Positions 8,774 to 16,396 of a stretch of DNA of 64,000 nucleotides are shown here, piece after piece (positions within the stretch are counted from its first letter, which is position 1; the number at the start of each line of letters is the position of its first letter). The translations under genes and the position numbers were made by a program. The DNA comes from JAKANT01 sp035502095 (GTDB taxonomy: Bacteria > Pseudomonadota > Gammaproteobacteria > Burkholderiales > Burkholderiaceae_F), in contig DATJUX010000007.1 in the NCBI GenBank assembly GCA_035502095.1, positions 1 through 64,000 on the forward strand, in the 5' to 3' direction. Below the pieces are notes generated by a model. That model was not told the DNA's origin, did no database searches, and saw only the letters and a program-made list of their open reading frames with translations.

Positions 8774-9556
8774 ATGAGCGTCGCGATCCTCGTCCTCGGT
8801 GCAGGAGATGTCGGATCAGCCGTGGCCCACCAGGTCTACCGGGCGGGAGCGCGCGTGCTCCTCTGCGACGTCGAACGCCCGACGCACGCGCGCCGCGGAA
8901 TGTCGTTCATCGATGCATTGTTCGATGGGGAGGCTCCGCTGGAAGGCGTGGTCGCGCGGCACGTGCTGACTGCGCCGGCCGTGACCGAGGTCTGGACTGC
9001 CGGCGATGCGATCCCGATCGTCGCGCTCCCCGAGGACGACGTGCTGCGCTCGTTCCGTTTCGACGTGGTGGTCGACGCGACGATGCGCCGGGGCGCGGCG
9101 CCGATCGAGAAGGCACCCTCGGCGCCCATGACGATCGGCCTTGGCCCCGGCTTCACGCCGGGCGTGAATTGCCACGTTGCGATCGAGACCCAGTGGGGCG
9201 ACACACTCGGTGCCGTGTTGCGCGACAGAAGTACCGCACCGCTGGCCGGCGGCCCGCCACTGCTCGGCGGGGTCGGGCGCGAGCGTTTCGTTTTCGCCCC
9301 CGGTGCCGGCCGCTGGCGCACGCGCGCCGCGATCGGACAACGCGTCCGCAGCGGCGATGTGATTGGCCGCATCGCTGATGTATCGATCCACGCTCCGGTG
9401 AGTGGAAGCCTGCGCGGACTGACGCGGGATGATGTCGTGGTGGCGGCCGGCGACAACGTCCTGGAGGTCGATCCACGCCAGGCGCCCGAGGTGTTCGGGC
9501 TCGGTACGCGGCCACGTGCCGTTGCGCGCGGCGTCTGCGCGGCGCTCGGCCTGTGA
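8774..9556 (+). CDS. yqeB: YqeB (EF2570) family molybdenum-enzyme maturation protein
   Basis: The N-terminus (ILVLGAGDVGSAVAHQVYRA) is a Rossmann-like GxGDxG motif. It is followed by the family features ERPTHARRGMSFIDALFDGE, VVDATMRRG, GLGPGFTPGVNCHVAIET and a C-terminal lipoyl-like stretch (IHAPVSGSLRG). YqeB proteins are known from clusters for selenium-dependent molybdenum hydroxylases, where their exact step is not established. I use the start at 8774 (MSVAIL) because residues upstream are unrelated low-complexity sequence. It is divergent from the formate dehydrogenase operon and 12 bases before mobA, so a molybdenum cofactor role is well supported by context. No xdhC-like or selD gene lies nearby. 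Confidence 0.8.
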   Translation: MSVAILVLGAGDVGSAVAHQVYRAGARVLLCDVERPTHARRGMSFIDALFDGEAPLEGVVARHVLTAPAVTEVWTAGDAIPIVALPEDDVLRSFRFDVVVDATMRRGAAPIEKAPSAPMTIGLGPGFTPGVNCHVAIETQWGDTLGAVLRDRSTAPLAGGPPLLGGVGRERFVFAPGAGRWRTRAAIGQRVRSGDVIGRIADVSIHAPVSGSLRGLTRDDVVVAAGDNVLEVDPRQAPEVFGLGTRPRAVARGVCAALGL

Positions 9557-9568
9557 CGAGACATTGCG

Positions 9569-10159
9569 ATGACCGCACGTGACGATGTGACCGGCCTGGT
9601 GCTTGCGGGAGGGCGCGGCAGCCGCATGGGCGGCGTCGACAAGGGATTGCAGATGCTCGACGGGACGCCGTTGGTGCAGCATGCATTGCACCGGCTGGCG
9701 CCGCAGGTGGGCGCGCTGATGATCAACGCGAATCGCAATCTCGAGACCTACGCGCGGTTCGGCTTTCCCGTGCGGCCCGATGCGGACGCCGACTTCGCCG
9801 GTCCGCTGGCGGGGTTCGTGGCCGGGCTCGCGCATTGCGCAACCGATTGGCTCGTCACCGTCCCGTGCGACACGCCGCGTTTTCCGCTCGACCTCGTGGA
9901 CCGCTTGCTCGCTTCGGTCGGAAGCGCGACAGTGGCGGTCGCGTGCTCGCTCGAAGACGGCGTCCAACGGCGACAGCCGGTGTTCTGCCTCATGCGGCGC
10001 ACCGCGCACGCCGACATCGTTACGTATTTGGCCGGCGGCGGCCGAAAGATCGACGGTTGGTTCAAGCAGGCTCATTGCGTCGACGTGTTGTTCGACCATG
10101 CCGACGCGTTCTTCAACGCCAATACGATCGAGGAACTGCGCCGGCTCGGGCCGGCCTAG
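9569..10159 (+). CDS. mobA: Molybdenum cofactor guanylyltransferase MobA
   Basis: Attaches GMP to molybdopterin to make the guanine dinucleotide form that formate dehydrogenase needs. The nucleotidyltransferase signature LVLAGGRGSRMGGVDKGLQ at residues 10-28 is typical, including the Lys that contacts the nucleotide. GPLAGFVAGL and the metal-site region VTVPCDTPRFPLDL follow. The length of 196 residues is normal. It follows yqeB closely and is probably co-transcribed. A bis-MGD enzyme directly upstream on the other strand explains the location. A MocA-type (CTP) specificity is unlikely given the formate dehydrogenase neighbour. Confidence 0.9.
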   Translation: MTARDDVTGLVLAGGRGSRMGGVDKGLQMLDGTPLVQHALHRLAPQVGALMINANRNLETYARFGFPVRPDADADFAGPLAGFVAGLAHCATDWLVTVPCDTPRFPLDLVDRLLASVGSATVAVACSLEDGVQRRQPVFCLMRRTAHADIVTYLAGGGRKIDGWFKQAHCVDVLFDHADAFFNANTIEELRRLGPA

Positions 10160-10187
10160 CCAGGCGCCATCCAACGGAGGGACGGAT

Positions 10188-11606
10188 ATGTTCGCGGAAT
10201 ACGATCGCTGCGACGGGATCGGCCTGGCGGCACTGGTGCGCAAGCGCGACGTCAGCGCCGAAGAGATGCTCGAGACCGCGATCGCTCGCGTCGAAGCGCG
10301 CAATCCGGCGCTCAACGCGGTGGTCAATCGCCTCTACGACGAAGCGCGCGCCGCGCTACGGGCCGGGCTCCCCGCGGGTCGCTTCCACGGCGTGCCGTAC
10401 CTGCTGAAGGACCTGGGCGCGCACTACGCCGGGGCCGTCACCAGCTACGGCAGCAAGCTGTTCGCGGCGAATCGGGTCGACCACGACAGCGAGTTCACCG
10501 CGCGCTTGAAGCGCGCGGGCCTCGTGATCTTCGGCAAGACGAACACGCCGGAGATGGGGGTCTGCACGTCGACCGAACCGCGCCTGTTCGGTGCCACGCG
10601 CAATCCATGGAATCCCGGCTACAGCGCGGGCGGCTCGAGCGGAGGCGCGGCGGCGGCCGTCGCCGGGGGCATGCTGCCGATGGCGCACGCCACCGACGGC
10701 GGCGGCTCGATCCGCATCCCCGCGTCGTGCTGCGGGCTGGTCGGGTTGAAGCCGACGCGCGCACGCAATCCGGCCGGTCCCGACGCGGGCGAGGGCTGGA
10801 GCGGCGCCTCGATCGGACACGCGGTCACGCGCACGGTGCGCGACAGCGCGGCGCTGCTCGATGCCACGGCGGGTCCGGACTTGGGCGACCCCTACTGGGC
10901 GCCGCCGCCGTCCGGCGCGTTCCTGAGCGAAGTCGGACGCGCACCGGGTCGATTGCGCGTCGCGTTGACGACCACGTCGTTCAACCGCGCGCCCGTCAAC
11001 CCCGAGTGCGCCGGCGCGGCGCGTGCGGCGGCAAAGCTGTGCGAAACACTGGGCCATCACGTCGACGAAGCCCACCCCGAAGTCGATGTCGATGCGCTGG
11101 GCCACGCGTTTCGCATCATCGTCGGTGCGAACGTCTGCATGAGGCTCGAAAGACGCGCTGCTGCGCTCGGTCGCCCGCTCGCCTCGACCGACGTGGAGAA
11201 GGTCACGTGGGCCCACGCCATGGCCGGGCGCACGCATACCGCCGCGGACTACGCGCGTTCCGTCGATGTGTTTCATGCCACCGGCCGCAAATTGGCAGGC
11301 TTCCTCGCCCGCTACGACGTACTGCTCACGCCGACCATGTGCCAGCCGCCGTATCCGATCGGCGTTCTCGACATGGCGAACGAAGACGATGCCGCGTTTC
11401 TCGCGGCAATCCTCGCATCGGTCGGTTTCACGTCGCTCTTCAACGCAACGGGCAATCCGGCGATTTCGCTCCCGCTCGGATGGTCGCAAGCCGGCTTGCC
11501 GATCGGAGTGCAATTCGCGGCGCGGTTCGGCGACGAGGCCACGCTCCTGCGGCTTGCGTCGCAACTCGAAACCGCTCAGCCCTGGGCGGATCGACGGCCG
11601 GGCTGA
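10188..11606 (+). CDS. Amidase signature family hydrolase
   Basis: A 472-residue amidase with the Ser-cisSer-Lys triad: catalytic Lys in VPYLLKDLGAHYAG, the Gly/Ser-rich loop GGSSGGAAAAVAGG, and the nucleophile Ser in TDGGGSIRIPAS. The start at 10188 has a clear GGAGG at 10176-10180. These enzymes hydrolyse C-N bonds of amides in the cytoplasm. Substrate cannot be predicted: this subgroup includes aliphatic and aryl amidases and 6-aminohexanoate-cyclic-dimer hydrolases. GatA is unlikely because gatB and gatC are absent. The AraC regulator 15 bases downstream may be in the same transcript. A second amidase at 17893 is a different subtype, not a recent copy. Confidence 0.88.
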   Translation: MFAEYDRCDGIGLAALVRKRDVSAEEMLETAIARVEARNPALNAVVNRLYDEARAALRAGLPAGRFHGVPYLLKDLGAHYAGAVTSYGSKLFAANRVDHDSEFTARLKRAGLVIFGKTNTPEMGVCTSTEPRLFGATRNPWNPGYSAGGSSGGAAAAVAGGMLPMAHATDGGGSIRIPASCCGLVGLKPTRARNPAGPDAGEGWSGASIGHAVTRTVRDSAALLDATAGPDLGDPYWAPPPSGAFLSEVGRAPGRLRVALTTTSFNRAPVNPECAGAARAAAKLCETLGHHVDEAHPEVDVDALGHAFRIIVGANVCMRLERRAAALGRPLASTDVEKVTWAHAMAGRTHTAADYARSVDVFHATGRKLAGFLARYDVLLTPTMCQPPYPIGVLDMANEDDAAFLAAILASVGFTSLFNATGNPAISLPLGWSQAGLPIGVQFAARFGDEATLLRLASQLETAQPWADRRPG

Positions 11607-11621
11607 TCGGCTCGACACGAG

Positions 11622-12710
11622 GTGGCTGTCACGTATCTGCCTCTCATCGACGCGGGCCTGCGCGGCGCCGTGATCGCACTGTTGCTGCTCTTGACCGTCG
11701 AGATGGCGCGCGGGCGCGCCCGGCTGCCGAGCAAACGCGTCGGGATGCTGATCGCCATCGGCCTCTGCGTGCAGGTGATCAGTTCGGCGCCGCCGTTCGA
11801 GGCGCAGGTGCCGCGCCTGTGGCAGGCGCCCTTCATCGCGGTCTCGGTGGCCAACGCCGTGCTGTTCTGGATGTTCGTGCAGGCGATGTTCGATGACGAC
11901 TTCGCGATCAAACGGCTGCACGTGACGGCGTGGCTCGCCGTCGCGACGCTGAGCGGCTTGAATTGCGTCCGCTTCGCGGAAGGTTCGCCGCTCGTGGCGG
12001 AAGTCGCCCTCGGTCTGCAGCGCGCCGTGCCGCTGGTCTTCTCGGTCCTGGCAGTGATCGCTGCCGTATCGAACTGGCGCGCCGATCTCGTGGAGGCACG
12101 CCGGCGTCTGCGGGCGGTTCTCCTGGTGGCCGGCGTCTTGTACACGATCGCGGTGTTCGCGATGCGAGTCGGTTCTCCCGGCGGCCGCCTGTCCGATCTG
12201 GCCGCGGTCGTGGACGTCGTCGCCCTGCTGATCGTCGTGGCGCTGGCGGTGCCGTATCTGCTGCACCCGGCGGAGAGCGCGTTGGTGGCGGCGACGCCGT
12301 TGACGAGGCGCGCCGCGGCGGAACCGGAGCGACAGCCGACAACGGAGCCCGATCCGGCCGAAGAGCGTCTGTCGGAGGCGTTGCAGCGGTTGATGGCGGT
12401 CGAACACATCTATCGGTCGGAGAATCTCTCGGTCGCCGGCCTCGCGGCGCGCCTGGCGGCGCCGGAATACCGCTTGCGCCGGCTGATCAACCAGCGCCTC
12501 GGCTATCGCAACTTCAACGCTTACATCAATGCATTCCGCCTCGCCGAGGCGCGTGCGGCGCTGGCCGATCCCGGGCGGCGCGAGACGCCGGTCCTGACGA
12601 TCGCGCTTGGCGCGGGATTCCAGTCGATCGGCCCCTTCAACCGGGCTTTTAAGACCGCCACCGGCCGCACCCCCACCGAGTTCAGACGGGAAAAGCTGGC
12701 CGAATCCTGA
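11622..12710 (+). CDS. Membrane-anchored AraC-family regulator
   Basis: Residues about 1-225 contain six or seven hydrophobic segments, for example GAVIALLLLLTVEMA, AVPLVFSVLAVIAAVS and VVDVVALLIVVALAVPYLL. They are followed by an acidic, Pro-rich linker and a C-terminal AraC DNA-binding domain (about 255-358) with both helix-turn-helix units: LSVAGLAARLAAPEYRLRRL, and GFQSIGPFNRAFKTATGRTP. The start is GTG at 11622 after a GAGG-like site; later ATG codons would remove the first membrane helix. Such regulators sense a signal at the membrane. It lies 15 bases after the amidase, which suggests that it regulates the amidase or is co-expressed with it, but no binding site was identified. Confidence 0.85.
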   Translation: MAVTYLPLIDAGLRGAVIALLLLLTVEMARGRARLPSKRVGMLIAIGLCVQVISSAPPFEAQVPRLWQAPFIAVSVANAVLFWMFVQAMFDDDFAIKRLHVTAWLAVATLSGLNCVRFAEGSPLVAEVALGLQRAVPLVFSVLAVIAAVSNWRADLVEARRRLRAVLLVAGVLYTIAVFAMRVGSPGGRLSDLAAVVDVVALLIVVALAVPYLLHPAESALVAATPLTRRAAAEPERQPTTEPDPAEERLSEALQRLMAVEHIYRSENLSVAGLAARLAAPEYRLRRLINQRLGYRNFNAYINAFRLAEARAALADPGRRETPVLTIALGAGFQSIGPFNRAFKTATGRTPTEFRREKLAES

Positions 12711-12821
12711 AATCGGCCAGCCGGAAGTCGAACCTTCGCGGTTTCGGCGAGACGCTGCACGGCCAGCACGGCATGTTTCGCGGCACCGGGGCCACGGGCC
12801 CCTCGACGAGGAGTGCGAACG

Positions 12822-13871
12822 ATGTTTGCTGGCCACGCGTTGCGGACGATGTTCGGGCGCGGCGTTCTCGCCGCCGCGACCGCGCTGCTGCCCTGCCTTG
12901 CGCAGGCGACCGTCGGATTGAGCGAGATCGCGGCCATCGGCGACGATGGACCGGTGACGGTGTTCTATCCGACGCACGACGAGGAGCGCGCGCTGCAACG
13001 CGGGCGCCTCACGCTGAACCTTGCACAGGACGGCACACCGGTGCGCGGCAATGGTCGTCTGGTCGTCATATCGCACGGTTCCGGCGGCTCGCCCTGGGTG
13101 CACGCCGATCTCGCGCGTTGCCTGGTCGATGCCGGGTTCGTCGTCGCCCTGCCGCAGCACCGCGGCGACAACTACAAGGACCAGAGCGATCCGGGCCCGG
13201 ACAGCTGGACGATCCGGCCGGCCGAAGTCTCGCGCGCCATCGACGCGGTCGGGCGCGATGCCCGCTTCGCGCCGTTGCTGGACCTCGACAGGGTCGGCGT
13301 GTACGGCATGTCCGCCGGCGGCCACACGGCATTGAGCATGGCTGGCGGGCGCTGGTCGCCGGCCGGCTTCAAGCGCCATTGCGACCAGCACCTGGAGGAA
13401 GACTTCCAGGCGTGCGTGGGGCTGATCACGCGCCTGAATGGCGACGTGTTCGATGGCATCAAGAAATGGGCGGCGCGCACCGTGATCGATCACCGCTTCG
13501 ACGACGGCACGGTGCGCGCGTACGTCGACCCACGCGTCGCCGCGGTGGTCGCAGGCGTGCCGTTTTCGGCCGATTTCGACCTGGACTCGCTGGCGGCACC
13601 GCGCGTGCCGCTCGGCTTGATCACGGCACAGCAGGACCGCTGGCTGATTCCGCGCTTTCACAGCGATCGCGTGCTTCTGGTGTGCAAGTCATGCGAACAC
13701 ATCGCCGACCTTGCGACCGGCGGGCACGGCGCGCTGCTGTCGCCTTTGCCGCCGGGATTCACCGGGCTGATCGGCGACCTGCTGAACGATCCGCCGGGCT
13801 TCGACCGCCGCGAAATGGCGGAGGTCGACCGCAAGACCACGACGTTCTTCGAGCGGCATCTCACGCAGTGA
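12822..13871 (+). CDS. Secreted alpha/beta hydrolase (dienelactone-hydrolase-like)
   Basis: The ATG at 12822 is preceded by GAGGAG with 8 bases spacing, better than the GTG at 12813. Residues 1-28 form a signal peptide (GVLAAATALLPCLAQA). The hydrolase core has RLVVISHGSGG (oxyanion region), the nucleophile elbow GMSAGG with Ser near 164, and a late His in the C-terminal third. Similar proteins are called predicted dienelactone hydrolases or platelet-activating-factor acetylhydrolase-like, but the substrate is unknown. Several Cys and aromatic residues between core strands suggest a cap region. It stands alone; the next sequence downstream is a broken gene that begins in the same frame right after its stop. 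Confidence 0.82.
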   Translation: MFAGHALRTMFGRGVLAAATALLPCLAQATVGLSEIAAIGDDGPVTVFYPTHDEERALQRGRLTLNLAQDGTPVRGNGRLVVISHGSGGSPWVHADLARCLVDAGFVVALPQHRGDNYKDQSDPGPDSWTIRPAEVSRAIDAVGRDARFAPLLDLDRVGVYGMSAGGHTALSMAGGRWSPAGFKRHCDQHLEEDFQACVGLITRLNGDVFDGIKKWAARTVIDHRFDDGTVRAYVDPRVAAVVAGVPFSADFDLDSLAAPRVPLGLITAQQDRWLIPRFHSDRVLLVCKSCEHIADLATGGHGALLSPLPPGFTGLIGDLLNDPPGFDRREMAEVDRKTTTFFERHLTQ

Positions 13872-13886
13872 GCGGTCGCCCTTAAG

Positions 13887-14348
13887 CCCGCGCGCACGTT
13901 CGACATCTCCGCGGCGGGCATGCGGCGCTGGTGGCCGGCGACCCACTCGATCAATCCGACCTGGGCACCGATCGCGGAGATCGGGATGGAATCGCGCCCC
14001 GGCGGCCGCTGGTACGAGCGCGGCGCCGATGGAAGCGAGTGCGACTGGGGCAGGGTGCTGTTGTGAGTGGGAGCCGCCCGCGCGGCTCGTCCTTGCGTGG
14101 CAGATCTCGGCCGCGTGGCAGTACGCCCCCGCGTTGCTGACGGAAGTCGAGATTCGCTTCGACCCGTGCGGACCGAGCATGACCCAGGTTCACCTCGAAC
14201 ACCGGCGCCTCGAAAGCTGGGCGACACCGCTGTGGCGATGCACGCCATCGTCGACGCGCCGAACGGCTGGGGCGGGCTCTCGGGCTTTTCGCGACCGTGC
14301 TTCGCAGCGGCGGCGGCGCCGGGGGGCCCCGTGCAGGGTGTGAGTTGA
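13887..14348 (+). pseudogene. SRPBCC (AHSA1-like) domain gene, 5'-truncated with two frameshifts
   Basis: Three successive frames read as one SRPBCC/polyketide-cyclase-like protein. Frame A from 13887 reads FDISAAGMRRWWPATHS, then GGRWYERGADGSECDWGRV, and stops at 14064. Frame B picks up as CEWEPPARLVLAWQIS and continues to LLTEVEIRF and VHLEHRRLESW near 14220. Frame C continues GDTAVAMHAIVDAPNGWGGL to a stop at 14346. The breaks look like a one-base insertion near 14062 and a one-base loss in the G run at 14219-14222. No start codon or N-terminal strand precedes frame A, because the hydrolase stop lies directly upstream. In intact relatives this domain binds hydrophobic ligands. I judge it a dead gene; assembly error would have to occur twice. 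Confidence 0.8.
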
Positions 14349-14502
14349 GGACCGCAGGTCATTGATCCGTTTGAGAAATAAGGCATCGCCCAAACCGATC
14401 GGGCGATTCCAAAAGCACGATTGGAGATCGTGCATGAGCGTCCCTATCGTCGTTGGCGAGCGCTGGATTGAAGGCGGCGCGCAATCGAGAAGGGACAATC
14501 AA

Positions 14503-14730
14503 ATGAACGGCTTTCAACTTTCGGTCTTTGACGTAGACGTGCCGCGTGCTGAACGCATGACGCCGTATGCGCGCCGGCAGCGGGAACTGGAAGAGCAGGC
14601 GTTCTACGAACGCTTCGGCGCCCGCCCGGTGTGGGAACGTGTTTCGACGCCGGTGTTGGCTACGGTCGTGGGCGCCGTCGCGGCGTTCGGAGCGATCTTC
14701 CTCGCGGTGAAGGAAACGCTGGGTAGCTGA
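14503..14730 (+). CDS. Small single-pass membrane protein, 75 aa
   Basis: The start at 14503 (MNGFQLSVFD) has a good AGAAGGGA ribosome binding site 8 to 10 bases upstream; longer versions of the frame lack one. The N-terminal 45 residues are soluble and charged (RMTPYARRQRELEEQAFYER). Residues about 49-70 form one membrane helix (VLATVVGAVAAFGAIFLAV). The charge pattern suggests the N-terminus stays in the cytoplasm. No family is recognised. It is flanked by the dead SRPBCC gene and an unrelated lipoprotein, so context gives no role. Confidence 0.6.
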   Translation: MNGFQLSVFDVDVPRAERMTPYARRQRELEEQAFYERFGARPVWERVSTPVLATVVGAVAAFGAIFLAVKETLGS

Positions 14731-14846
14731 TACCCGGTGCAGGACTCCGGCCGCTCCTTGCAGCCGAGCGGCCGGTGTTGCCGGTTCCCGGAAGGCCGAA
14801 TTTTCGCGAAGGCGCGCCTTAATCGCGGGACCGTATCCTTCGCGGC

Positions 14847-15407
14847 ATGCTCTATCTGGAAACGACGCCCGCCGCGCGACTTCTGGCGGCGCTCCTGTCC
14901 AGTGCCTGCATGGCCTGCGCTTCGGTGAGTGAAACGACGCCGCCCGGGTTGCAGGTGCTCAAAGACGACTACGACGGCGCGACGATCGTGCGCCAGGCGC
15001 CGGTCAATTCGGGCAGCGACGCGGCCGGCGACTGGAACGCGCTGGGCTTCGAGTGGAAGTCGAAGTTCCCCAACCGCGTCGTGATCGCCGCCGGGACGCG
15101 CGGCGTCATCAACATCACGGACCTTGTGCTCGAGATCGACGGCGAGAACGCCGCCGTCAAGCGGGCGAGCGAACTGACCGACTACGGGGATTCGTCGACG
15201 GGCGAACGCTGGTCGATGCGGCGCTTCGAGGTCAGTTGGGCCGACTTCGAGCGCATGGCGACCGCGCATGCAGTCCAGGTGAGGGTCATCGGCGCGAACG
15301 AGATCTTCGTGACCTCGTTCGGTGCCGATCGGCCCGGCGCACCGGTCAACACAACCCTCCCCGCTTTCCGCGCCGAGGTGCGTAAGCAGCGCGGCGAAGA
15401 GCCGTAG
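14847..15407 (+). CDS. Hypothetical lipoprotein, 186 aa
   Basis: The N-terminus has a hydrophobic stretch ending in LLSSAC, a plausible lipobox with Cys at residue 21, so it is probably an outer- or inner-membrane lipoprotein. The mature part looks like a mixed alpha/beta periplasmic domain (RVVIAAGTRGVINITDLVLE, then AVQVRVIGANEIFVTSFG). I do not recognise a family. Codon use and the steady reading frame support a real gene. An alternative start further in would lose the export signal. Confidence 0.6.
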   Translation: MLYLETTPAARLLAALLSSACMACASVSETTPPGLQVLKDDYDGATIVRQAPVNSGSDAAGDWNALGFEWKSKFPNRVVIAAGTRGVINITDLVLEIDGENAAVKRASELTDYGDSSTGERWSMRRFEVSWADFERMATAHAVQVRVIGANEIFVTSFGADRPGAPVNTTLPAFRAEVRKQRGEEP

Positions 15408-15562
15408 GCACGCACCGCCACGCGTGCACCACCGCTTTGCGCGGTCGACGGCATTCGCGATGCGCGACTTCGGGCCGCCCGTGATCGTACGATTCCCGTG
15501 CTCGCCCCTCGTTGCTCGCTTGGCCGGCACAGTGGCGTCTCGCCCGATTCGGGACGACGAAG

Positions 15563-16375
15563 ATGAAGAGGCTGACTGCAGCCCTGCCTGCCTTGACGAT
15601 GGCGGCCCTTGCACTGGCGTTGCTCGTGCACGGCCCGATACCGCAATGGCCCGGCTACCACGACTTTGCCGACCTGCGCATGCTGGCCGGCATCCCGCGC
15701 GCTGCCGACGTCCTGTCCAACGTCGGCTTTGCCGTGGTCGGGATCGTGGGGCTGGTTGTGCTGAATTTCCGCGGCGGTCAGTGCGCCCTCGGTGCCGCGT
15801 GGTCAGGCTACGCGATGTTCCTCGTCGCGCTGGTCCTCACCGCGCTCGGGTCCGGCTTCTATCACCTGGTCCCCGACAACGCGCGGCTCGTGTGGGACCG
15901 TCTTCCGGTCGCGCTCGCGTGCGCGGGCCTTCTTGCCGGTGTACGTGCCGATACGCACGCCGACGGCCGCGCGCATGCAGTCGCGGCGGCATTGGCCGTG
16001 GCGGCGATCGCGAGCGTCCTCTGGTGGCACGTCACGGAAACGCGCGGGCAGGGCGACTTGCGACCGTACATCTTGATCCAGGCGGCGCCGTTGCTGCTCG
16101 TGCCGCTGTGGCAGGCGCGGGCACGCGCTCCGCGCGCCGACCGTCTCGCGTTTGGCGCCGCGCTGGTCCTGTACCTTGTGGCGCGCGCGGCGGAGTTGAA
16201 CGACCGCGCGGTGTTCGACGCGCTCGGCTGGATCAGCGGCCACACGATCAAGCATCTGCTTGCAACCTGCGCCGCCGCGGTGATCGTTGCGAGGCTTGTC
16301 GCGCGTTCGCGCGCACGATCGCAGATCCCGGCCGCACCGAGACTTTCTTCGCCGCATCCGTTGCGAACACCGTAG
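15563..16375 (+). CDS. CREST/alkaline-ceramidase-like integral membrane hydrolase
   Basis: A 270-residue multi-pass protein with about seven hydrophobic segments. The start at 15563 (MKRLTAAL) puts the first helix at the N-terminus. Residues that form the zinc site in the ceramidase/CREST superfamily are all in place: Ser in AADVLSN, His in GSGFYHLVPD, Asp in VWDRLP, and the final His pair in SGHTIKH. Bacterial members are usually called hypothetical or alkaline-phytoceramidase-like. They are expected to hydrolyse a lipid amide or act as receptor-like hydrolases; the real substrate is unknown. It lies 21 bases before a D-aminoacylase gene, so the two amide hydrolases may share a transcript. 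Confidence 0.72.
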   Translation: MKRLTAALPALTMAALALALLVHGPIPQWPGYHDFADLRMLAGIPRAADVLSNVGFAVVGIVGLVVLNFRGGQCALGAAWSGYAMFLVALVLTALGSGFYHLVPDNARLVWDRLPVALACAGLLAGVRADTHADGRAHAVAAALAVAAIASVLWWHVTETRGQGDLRPYILIQAAPLLLVPLWQARARAPRADRLAFGAALVLYLVARAAELNDRAVFDALGWISGHTIKHLLATCAAAVIVARLVARSRARSQIPAAPRLSSPHPLRTP

Positions 16376-16396
16376 TCATCGGACAGACTCACGCCG

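Noticed and set aside
10356..13661. A 1101-codon open frame on the minus strand
   Set aside because: It is antisense to the amidase, AraC regulator and hydrolase genes, all of which have clear motifs on the other strand.
14029..14343. A stand-alone 104-residue protein
   Set aside because: It is only the middle piece of the broken SRPBCC gene; its start and end are out-of-frame sequence.
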